From positions 1-12,966 of the forward strand of contig JAUNCU010000074.1 of NCBI GenBank assembly GCA_030526455.1: a DNA stretch of 12,966 bases, in the 5' to 3' direction. The translations under genes and the position numbers were made by a program. Positions 1-4,888 of the stretch are shown here, piece by piece. Source of the stretch: Bacteroidales bacterium (GTDB taxonomy: Bacteria > Bacteroidota > Bacteroidia > Bacteroidales > Muribaculaceae). The notes beneath the pieces are model-generated. The model was given only the letters and a program-made list of their open reading frames with translations, was not told the DNA's origin and made no database searches. Within the stretch, counting starts at the first letter, position 1. The number at the start of each line of letters is the position of its first letter.

Positions 1-12
1 TGAAAAAAAAAT

Positions 13-50
13 ATCTAATTCGCTGAACGAAAACAATCTAATTCATTGAA
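13..50. repeat. Two imperfect 15-bp direct repeats, 23 bp apart
   Basis: The 15-mers at 13-27 and 36-50 (ATCTAATTCgcTGAA and ATCTAATTCatTGAA) agree at 13 of 15 positions. They lie just 3' of the pseudouridine synthase stop and end, on the minus strand, in a run of T. No hairpin accompanies the T run, so I do not call a terminator. This may be chance in an AT-rich spacer. Confidence 0.3.
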
Positions 51-55
51 AGAAC

Positions 56-976
56 TCAGCGCATTAGGGTGTGGAAACTGGCGGGGATGGGTGACTCGAA
101 GGTCATTTTTTCGCCGGTGATGGGGTGCTCGAAGCAGATGCGGGTGGCGTGGAGCGCGAGGCGATGGATGCCGTTGGCGCGGCCTCCGTATTTGCGATCG
201 CCACTGATGGGGCAGCCCAGGTCGTGCATGTGCACACGCAACTGATTCTTGTGGCCATGGCGCATCGAGAGTTCCACGCGGGTGAAACGCGACGCACGCT
301 CCAGCACCTTGTAGCGAGTCTTCGCCAACTCGCCGCCCTGCTCATCGTCGGGATCCGACACCATGGTGTAGTTGTCGGCATCACGCAGGTAGTTCTGCAC
401 CAGTCCGCTATCCTCTTCCACCACGCCTTCCACGATGGCTTCATATTTTCGCTCGCTCACCAGCGTAGCCCACTGCGTGAGGAAGCGTTCGCGCGCCTTG
501 GCGGTGCGTGCCACCAGCATCAGGCCCGAAGTGTCGCGGTCGAGGCGATGCACCATATACACACGCGCGTGCTCGCTGCGGTGCTTCACATATTTGCGCA
601 GCACATTGTACACGGTTTCGTCCTTGATATTATTGCCCGCGGCAGTGGAGAGCATGCCGTAGCCCTTGTCGATGACCATGATATCGTCGTCTTCATACAC
701 GAGTTGCATCTTTGGATGCGAGAAGATGTGAAACGAGCCGTCGAAGTTCACCCACAACTGGTCGCCCGCATGCACAGGGCGGTCGAACTGCGAACTGGGG
801 TTGCCGTTGATGGCAAACTGGTGATGCTTCAGCATCGACTTCAGTTTGGTGGGCTTGTGGTCTTTGAGCACCGCGGCGGCGGCCTCAAGCAGCGGAGCAT
901 CGGCCTTTACGGTAAACTTCTGGATATTGTCCACACGGCGGCGGCGCTGGGGCTTGTTAGCGGAGGGTTGTCTCAT
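56..976 (-). CDS. RluA-family pseudouridine synthase with N-terminal S4-like domain
   Basis: A 306-residue enzyme predicted to isomerise uridine to pseudouridine in rRNA or tRNA. The signature HRLDRDTSG lies at residues 143-151, with the expected catalytic aspartate at D146. The N-terminal region (about 18-80: basic, with a short KLKSMLKHHQFAINGN stretch) fits an S4 RNA-binding domain, and the catalytic fold follows from about residue 90. The C-terminal RNA-contact motif reads GHKNQLRVHM (241-250), with Asn where many RluA proteins have His (THQ-R); this is probably a lineage variant, since the rest of the motif and the GDRKYGG segment (259-265) are intact. Length is normal for a single-site RluA enzyme. 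The start ATG at 974-976 is supported by a TAACTTTG promoter about 50 nt upstream. The gene is divergent from the DUF4251 lipoprotein. Which uridine it modifies cannot be told from sequence, so no RluA/B/C/D symbol is given. Confidence 0.93.
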   Translation of the reverse strand: MRQPSANKPQRRRRVDNIQKFTVKADAPLLEAAAAVLKDHKPTKLKSMLKHHQFAINGNPSSQFDRPVHAGDQLWVNFDGSFHIFSHPKMQLVYEDDDIMVIDKGYGMLSTAAGNNIKDETVYNVLRKYVKHRSEHARVYMVHRLDRDTSGLMLVARTAKARERFLTQWATLVSERKYEAIVEGVVEEDSGLVQNYLRDADNYTMVSDPDDEQGGELAKTRYKVLERASRFTRVELSMRHGHKNQLRVHMHDLGCPISGDRKYGGRANGIHRLALHATRICFEHPITGEKMTFESPIPASFHTLMR

Positions 977-1027
977 TTATCGAAATAATTGGGAATTTAC
1001 GAGATGAATAAATCGAGTTTTACGGTG

Positions 1028-1035
1028 CAAAGTTA
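1028..1035 (-). promoter_or_regulatory. Bacteroidota-type -7 element for the pseudouridine synthase gene
   Basis: The minus strand reads TAACTTTG, a perfect match to TAnnTTTG. Transcription would begin near 1021-1023 and give a leader of about 45 nt. No good -33 TTTG lies 19-20 nt upstream (the place reads ACTG), so this is a half-consensus promoter. Confidence 0.6.
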
Positions 1036-1057
1036 GTGATAATTCAGAAAATTTCAG

Positions 1058-1065
1058 TAAGTTTG
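1058..1065 (+). promoter_or_regulatory. Bacteroidota-type -7 element for the DUF4251 gene
   Basis: TAAGTTTG matches TAnnTTTG exactly and points at the gene starting at 1088, leaving a leader of only about 15 nt. The -33 region is weak (TTAG at 1033-1036). It lies 22 bp from the opposing minus-strand element, so two polymerases could not load together. Confidence 0.55.
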
Positions 1066-1087
1066 TCCTACACAAAACTCGATTATT

Positions 1088-1585
1088 ATGAAAAAGATAC
1101 TCTTTATCACGCTCACAGCCATCGCTCTATGCGCCTGCGGCTCCACCTTCAAGACGGCCGAAGAAAAAGCCGCCTATGAGCAAAAACTCGCCTCGCAGGT
1201 GGCTGAGAAGATTGAAAACCGCCGTTTCACCATCGACGTCAACTATATGAAGCCACGCGGCGACATGCCTCCACGCCAAGTGAACGGATTCTCGCTCGCG
1301 CTCAAGGGCGACACTGTGGTTTCCTACCTCCCCTACGTGGGCGAGGTGACCACAGCCTACATCGCCAGCGGCGAAACGGGGCTCAACTTCACCGCCCCCG
1401 TCCACGACTACGCCATCACGCAACCCAAGCCAGGGCTCACGCGCATCCAGTTCACCACCCGCAGCAAGGAAGACCGCTACCACTTCATGGTGGAGGTGTT
1501 CGGCAACGGCCGCTCAAGCATAGCGGTGGTGGGCGACAGCCACCAGCCCATAGACTTCGACGGCGACATGCAACTCAACTACTAA
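1088..1585 (+). CDS. DUF4251-type lipoprotein
   Basis: A 165-residue predicted lipoprotein. Residues 1-16 form a signal peptide and LCAC (14-17) is the lipobox, making C17 the lipidated cysteine. The mature part begins with a short charged helix (about 22-46, rich in E, K and A) followed by RRFTIDVNYMKPRG. It contains the phrase SYLPYVGEV (about 79-87) and a C-terminal beta-rich stretch, the pattern I associate with DUF4251, a Bacteroidota-restricted family of unknown function. Cellular place: periplasmic face of the inner membrane or the outer membrane; residues G18-S19 give no clear surface-export signal. The start is fixed by a promoter element ending 22 nt upstream. It is not obviously functionally linked to the neighbouring HEPN gene. 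Confidence 0.85.
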   Translation: MKKILFITLTAIALCACGSTFKTAEEKAAYEQKLASQVAEKIENRRFTIDVNYMKPRGDMPPRQVNGFSLALKGDTVVSYLPYVGEVTTAYIASGETGLNFTAPVHDYAITQPKPGLTRIQFTTRSKEDRYHFMVEVFGNGRSSIAVVGDSHQPIDFDGDMQLNY

Positions 1586-1594
1586 CCGAGCGAT

Positions 1595-1644
1595 AAAAAA
1601 ACTAAACCCGATAGCTTGACGAATCAGGGGCTACCGGGAATCAA
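1595..1644 (-). ncRNA. Candidate ~50-nt hairpin small RNA divergent from the HEPN gene
   Basis: On the minus strand a promoter (1650-1681) is followed a few bases later by a 9-bp stem: CCCGGTAGC (1638-1630) pairs with GCTATCGGG (1615-1607). Inside it is a second 3-bp stem, TGA/TCA, closing a UUCG tetraloop. The stem is followed by TTTAG and seven T residues (1601-1595), as in an intrinsic terminator. The stem is fully paired only as minus-strand RNA: the 1634/1611 pair is G-U there but C-A on the plus strand. It fills the gap between the DUF4251 stop and the HEPN gene. It could be an RNA partner of the HEPN protein. It could also be only a terminator against antisense transcription. The 5' end is estimated from promoter spacing. 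Confidence 0.5.
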
Positions 1645-1649
1645 CGTGG

Positions 1650-1681
1650 CAAAGATAAACCATTTTTCATTCAAAAGCAAA
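1650..1681 (-). promoter_or_regulatory. Minus-strand promoter of the candidate small RNA
   Basis: The minus strand reads TTTG at 1681-1678, then 20 nt, then TATCTTTG at 1657-1650. Both boxes and the spacing match the Bacteroidota consensus, making this one of the two best promoters in the window. It points away from the HEPN gene, and no minus-strand reading frame follows that would explain it. Expected start of transcription is about 1643-1645. Confidence 0.6.
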
Positions 1682-1700
1682 AAAAAGAACAAAAAAATAT

Positions 1701-2393
1701 ATGGAATATCCTGAATTTGTAAGAATTCTCTCTTCACAAAGGATGAAAAGATACACCGAGGCCACACTCAACGACACAAGAAAGGCGATGGCTCTATATC
1801 GATACAACTTAAGACTGTCGCAGGAAATGTTCACTATTGTAAGTTGTTTTGAAGTAGCGCTAAGAAATGCTATTGACGCACAACTAGTGCCCACATTAGG
1901 TGAAGAGTGGTTAAAGAATGCCATCTTGCCTAATGGGATTTTCACAAACGGACGCATGAATGAAACAAAGAAAATCATTGAACGCGCATATGACCGTCTA
2001 ACCCGCCAAGGCAATTATTCGCATTCAAAACTAATTGCAGAAATGGAATTCGGAGTTTGGAAATACATGTTCTCTTCGTTACAATATAGAGCAACTGGCC
2101 AACGCCTACTCAGGGTTTTTCCTTACAAGCCTCGGTCAAGCGCTTCCACGCAATACAACAACAGTTACATCTTCAACGAACTCGACAAAGTCAACAGCCT
2201 TCGAAACAGAATCGCTCACCACGAGCCTATCTGCTTCAAGTTACATGAATCAGAAATTGATACAAGTTATATCATAAACGAATATCAAAAGATTCAGACG
2301 CTTTTTTCGTGGATGGGGATTGATTCTCACTCTATGCTATATGGATTAGACCACGTGCAAAGCGTTTGCGCAAAGATAAACAGTTTAAAATGA
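1701..2393 (+). CDS. Abi-family (Abi_2-like) HEPN protein, putative RNase
   Basis: A 230-residue, mostly helical, soluble protein with no signal peptide. FEVALRNAIDAQL (about 50-62), the FGVWKYMF segment (117-124) and the C-terminal LRNRIAHHEP (167-176) are the pattern of proteins annotated as Abi family. R168 and H173 form the R-x4-H motif expected of an active HEPN ribonuclease. Such proteins are linked to abortive phage infection and toxin-antitoxin systems, where cleavage of cell RNA stops growth. The coding sequence is visibly AT-richer, with codon use unlike the GC-richer flanking genes, which suggests acquisition. No plus-strand TAnnTTTG element precedes it, so expression may come from upstream read-through. 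A divergent hairpin RNA gene lies directly upstream. Phage defence is inferred from the family; the RNase motif is seen. Confidence 0.78.
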   Translation: MEYPEFVRILSSQRMKRYTEATLNDTRKAMALYRYNLRLSQEMFTIVSCFEVALRNAIDAQLVPTLGEEWLKNAILPNGIFTNGRMNETKKIIERAYDRLTRQGNYSHSKLIAEMEFGVWKYMFSSLQYRATGQRLLRVFPYKPRSSASTQYNNSYIFNELDKVNSLRNRIAHHEPICFKLHESEIDTSYIINEYQKIQTLFSWMGIDSHSMLYGLDHVQSVCAKINSLK

Positions 2394-2424
2394 CGCCTCT
2401 GCTCATTTTCTTGTAAAAATTCAT

Positions 2425-2432
2425 TACCTTTG
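2425..2432 (+). promoter_or_regulatory. -7 element upstream of namZ
   Basis: TACCTTTG matches TAnnTTTG, with transcription expected near 2438-2440. This element overlaps the GTG at 2432 that would open a longer frame, so it rules out that start and supports ATG 2483. The -33 box is poor. Confidence 0.5.
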
Positions 2433-2482
2433 TGGTGAAAAATAAATATTCACCTTCTATACATCATTTTTTTCTACTACTT

Positions 2483-3718
2483 ATGACTCGATTACTGAAA
2501 CTCGCGCTCCTCACGCTTGCCATCTTCGCATCGGTGGCAGCCAGCGCAGCCACTAAAAACAAGGAAGTAAACAACAACGCTCCCGCCGGGCCACAGGAAG
2601 TGGTGCTGGGTGCCGACCGCACCGACCAATACGTGCCCCTGCTCAAGGGCAAGCGCATCGCCCTGCTCAGCAACCAGACCGGCATCACATCGAAGGGCAA
2701 ACACGTGCTCGACGTGATGATTGAAAACGGACTCAAAGTCACCGTCATCTTCTCGCCCGAACACGGTTTCCGCGGCAAGGCCGATGCTGGCGAACACGTG
2801 AGCAGCAGTGTGGACGAAAAAACTGGTATACCCATCGCTTCGCTCTACGACGGCAAAACCGGCGCCCCCAGCAAGGAAAGCATGGCTAAATTCGACGTGC
2901 TCGTAACCGACCTCCAAGACGTGGGTCTGCGCTATTACACCTACTATATTACCATGGCGCGCCTCATGGACGCCTGCATCGAGCACGGCAAGGAATTCGT
3001 GGTGTTCGACCGTCCTAACCCCAACGGCATGTACGTGGACGGCCCCATCCTCGACATGAGCCTCAAGAGCGGCGTGGGCCACTTCCCCATCTGCACCGTG
3101 CACGGCATGACCATGGCCGAACTCGCGCTCATGGCCAACGGCGAAGGATGGCTAAAGGGCGGAAAAAAGGTGAAACTCACCGTTATCCCCTGCCTTAACT
3201 ACACCCACCAAACTCGCTACACCCTGCCAGTGGCACCATCGCCCAACCTCCCCAACATGCTCAGCATCTACCTCTACCCCTCTATCTGCTACTTCGAGGG
3301 CACCACAGTGAGCCTGGGCCGCGGCACCGACCTCCCCTTCCAGGGCTACGGTCACCCCAACATGACCTGCCGTCCCTTCCAGTTCACCCCCACCAGCCGC
3401 TTCGGCGCCAAGACTCCACCACAGCAGGATAAACTCTGCTTCGGCGTGGACCTGCGTGGCATGAAGAATGAAGACGCCATAGCCCGCGGCATCGACCTCA
3501 CCTACGTGGTCGACGCCTACAACGACCTGCGCGCCCAAGGCAAGCAATTTCTCCTCAAAGAAGGCAAGCGCAACTTCTTCAACCTGCTCATGGGCAACAC
3601 CCAGGTGTGGGACATGATCGTGGCAGGCAAAAGCGCCACCGAAATCAAGGCATCATGGCAAGGCGACGTGATGAAATTCAAAAAACAACGCAAGCCCTAC
3701 CTCCTCTACGCTGAGTAA
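2483..3718 (+). CDS. namZ: NamZ-type exo-beta-N-acetylmuramidase (DUF1343, GH171 family)
   Basis: A 411-residue secreted protein. Residues 1-22 are a typical signal peptide (MTRLLK, hydrophobic stretch, ASA-type cleavage). The frame opens at a GTG 51 nt earlier, but that overlaps the promoter and would put 17 extra residues before the signal, so ATG 2483 was chosen. Family marks: LLSNQTGIT (61-69), SPEHGFRG (91-98), TDLQDVGLRYYTY (142-154), FDRPNPNG (175-182), and FEGTTVSLGRGTD (271-283). NamZ enzymes, described in Bacillus subtilis and Tannerella forsythia, release MurNAc from the non-reducing end of peptidoglycan fragments. They work in cell-wall recycling and scavenging, here probably in the periplasm. 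Length is as expected. Downstream lie a palindromic repeat, a lipoprotein gene and a sodium:solute symporter that might take up the product. The family call is strong; the substrate in this organism is inferred. Confidence 0.88.
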   Translation: MTRLLKLALLTLAIFASVAASAATKNKEVNNNAPAGPQEVVLGADRTDQYVPLLKGKRIALLSNQTGITSKGKHVLDVMIENGLKVTVIFSPEHGFRGKADAGEHVSSSVDEKTGIPIASLYDGKTGAPSKESMAKFDVLVTDLQDVGLRYYTYYITMARLMDACIEHGKEFVVFDRPNPNGMYVDGPILDMSLKSGVGHFPICTVHGMTMAELALMANGEGWLKGGKKVKLTVIPCLNYTHQTRYTLPVAPSPNLPNMLSIYLYPSICYFEGTTVSLGRGTDLPFQGYGHPNMTCRPFQFTPTSRFGAKTPPQQDKLCFGVDLRGMKNEDAIARGIDLTYVVDAYNDLRAQGKQFLLKEGKRNFFNLLMGNTQVWDMIVAGKSATEIKASWQGDVMKFKKQRKPYLLYAE

Positions 3719-3736
3719 GGGAAAAAACAAAATCCT

Positions 3737-3800
3737 CCACCACATAATCAGCGAGGCTGCCACACTCATTCCAGTGACAGCCTCGCTGATTCATTTACCC
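3737..3800. repeat. 64-bp palindromic repeat, copy 1
   Basis: It contains an 18-bp inverted repeat (3746-3763 with 3774-3791; left arm AATCAGCGAGGCTGCCAC) with one mismatch and a 10-nt loop. The whole 64 bp, including loop and flanks, equals 4580-4643 apart from one base (A at 3777, G at 4620). It begins 18 bp after the namZ stop, so it may end that transcript. No T run follows, and conservation of loop and flanks speaks for a dispersed repeat. Confidence 0.85.
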
Positions 3801-3868
3801 AGCCCACAGCCTGCCGAAAACAAAAAAAATGCAGCCCGCACACAGCAAAAACGCCAGGCGACCCCACC

Positions 3869-3992
3869 GCCGTCGGAGACGGCTTATTATGGTTAACTCC
3901 ATGCAAGCGAGTGAATTGCGAAGCAATTCGCGAGCGCGGCTTGGAGGCGAGAAACCACAAAGGAATGAGCCTCGGAGAGGGCCGGTTATGGT
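3869..3992. other. Structured non-coding segment with two related hairpins and a nested palindrome
   Basis: This lies in the 3719-4134 gap, where I see no credible gene. Two related 21-bp units, at 3873-3893 and 3972-3992, share TCGGAGA-n-GGC-n3-TTATGGT (17 of 21 identical). Each sits in a small hairpin with a GGA loop: 6 bp at 3869-3883, and 4 bp plus a bulge at 3970-3982. One base pair differs in a compensating way (G3872-C3880 against C3971-G3979). Between them is a long palindrome, with GAATTGC and GCAATTC around GAA (3913-3929) enclosed by CTCCA/TGGAG (3897-3901 and 3942-3946). It could be a miniature mobile element or a structured RNA. Bases 3993-4134 are A-rich with no clear promoter. 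Confidence 0.45.
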
Positions 3993-4134
3993 AGCAGCCC
4001 GAGTTATCAGACAGCCTCTCTCCAATAAAGTGTACAATTCTTTTCAACAAAAGCAAAAAAACGCCACAGCAATTGCTCAAATCAAAAAAAAAACATTTAA
4101 ATTCGCAACCATAACCAAAATAAACATCAACGCT

Positions 4135-4548
4135 ATGAAACGAATTTGCTTCTTTCTTTCCCTGTTTTGCTTACTGCTGGCCAGTTGCAACGGCGATGAA
4201 AAATTGGGCCCAAGCCCCTCCTGGACAATTGAGTGGGAAGCCAACGCCCTCCCATCCCAAATCATCTATGGCGCTAAATACTATAATATTCCACAAGAGG
4301 GCGGCGACTACACTTTCGTCTCTTTAAGTGGGAATCTCGTCAAAACTTGGGAACAATGTGCTCGCACTAACATAAACGACGTGAAATCGTGGGAGAAAAC
4401 CACGCTCACTCAGGCGACCATCCAGAAAAAGAATGTAACCGTAAGCATCAGCCCCAACGACTCCACCACCCGCTATATCGAAGTTCACTTCCAAAACGAA
4501 TGGCAGGTAGATGGTGTTTTGCGATTCGCACAAGAAGGCATTAAATAA
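4135..4548 (+). CDS. Small lipoprotein with a BACON-like domain
   Basis: A 137-residue predicted lipoprotein. MKRICFFLSLFCLLLASC gives a signal peptide with lipobox LASC (15-18) and lipidated C18, followed by NGDE; an acidic stretch just after the cysteine is compatible with the outer-membrane surface export signal known in Bacteroidota. The frame is open upstream to 3829, but that stretch encodes unlikely sequence through a structured non-coding segment, so the ATG before the signal peptide was chosen. The mature part has IPQEGGDYTF (52-61) and ends with NVTVSISPNDSTTRY and LRFAQEG. This resembles one BACON/Ig-like unit, a fold often placed beside carbohydrate-binding or mucin-related proteins. 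No enzyme motif is seen. It sits between two 64-bp repeats and is AT-richer than its neighbours, suggesting a later insertion between namZ and the symporter. No TAnnTTTG promoter was found. Confidence 0.68.
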   Translation: MKRICFFLSLFCLLLASCNGDEKLGPSPSWTIEWEANALPSQIIYGAKYYNIPQEGGDYTFVSLSGNLVKTWEQCARTNINDVKSWEKTTLTQATIQKKNVTVSISPNDSTTRYIEVHFQNEWQVDGVLRFAQEGIK

Positions 4549-4579
4549 ACGTGCAGAACACAGTTATTGCACCCTTTCA

Positions 4580-4643
4580 CCACCACATAATCAGCGAGGC
4601 TGCCACACTCATTCCAGTGGCAGCCTCGCTGATTCATTTACCC
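4580..4643. repeat. 64-bp palindromic repeat, copy 2
   Basis: This is a direct repeat of 3737-3800 (63 of 64 identical). Its 18-bp arms (4589-4606 and 4617-4634) pair perfectly around a 10-nt loop. It starts 31 bp after the lipoprotein stop. The two copies are 843 bp apart and bracket the lipoprotein gene, so recombination between them would remove it and leave one copy after namZ. Confidence 0.85.
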
Positions 4644-4770
4644 CCAGCCATCGCTAGAGAGGGGCGAGTATTGCCCTGAAAACCGATGGCGTAGACATGC
4701 CGGCAGAGGAGGCTGCCACTACACGCCAGCCACAATTCCTCCCCGATCCCGACTCCCGCGCGACTGAATA
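4644..4770. other. Non-coding, hairpin-rich spacer before the symporter promoter
   Basis: No gene is supported here. GCCATCG (4647-4653) and CGATGGC (4684-4690) enclose a smaller pair, GGGC/GCCC (4662-4665 and 4673-4676). A further hairpin has GGCAG (4702-4706) and CTGCC (4713-4717). The 11-mer GAGGCTGCCAC at 4709-4719 also occurs in the arm of the 64-bp repeat (4596-4606), so this may be a decayed relative. It lies upstream of the expected symporter transcription start and is therefore not its leader. Confidence 0.35.
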
Positions 4771-4771
4771 T

Positions 4772-4792
4772 TTGTGCAAGATTTTTGCACAA
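4772..4792. promoter_or_regulatory. 21-bp palindrome over the symporter promoter, candidate operator
   Basis: TTGTGCAA, five bases, then TTGCACAA: a perfect 8-bp dyad. Its right arm covers the -33 TTTG of the symporter promoter, so a bound dimer would block polymerase. No T run follows, so a terminator is unlikely. The regulator is unknown; the downstream WYL protein is one candidate. Confidence 0.5.
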
Positions 4793-4815
4793 TTAAGGCA
4801 TTTGTTGTAATTTTG
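4784..4815 (+). promoter_or_regulatory. Promoter of the sodium:solute symporter gene
   Basis: TTTG (4784-4787), 20 nt, TAATTTTG (4808-4815): both boxes and spacing match the Bacteroidota consensus. Transcription is expected near 4820-4823. That is downstream of the ATG at 4817, so it decides for the later start at 4889 and gives a leader of about 68 nt. Confidence 0.72.
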
Positions 4816-4888
4816 AATGATTTTACTCAACCTTCTGCTCATACAACGGCTAACTATTTATCAACTTTATTCAATACATCAAAGCAAA

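Noticed and set aside
125..988. 287-residue plus-strand frame opposite the pseudouridine synthase
   Set aside because: The minus-strand protein has the full catalytic motif and a promoter; the plus-strand product is a His/Val-rich shadow.
2371..2378. Second minus-strand TATCTTTG near the end of the HEPN gene
   Set aside because: It lies within coding sequence and has no -33 box at the right distance; taken as chance.
3766..4080. 104-residue minus-strand frame in the repeat region
   Set aside because: It reads through repeat copy 1 and several hairpins, with no start signal or domain; typical of spurious products called from dispersed repeats.
3829..4134. Upstream extension of the lipoprotein frame to 3829
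   Set aside because: It would bury the signal peptide and lipobox inside the protein, and the extension is translated from a palindromic non-coding segment.
3737..4643. CRISPR array or composite transposon
   Set aside because: Only two repeats with an 800-bp interval and no cas or transposase gene.
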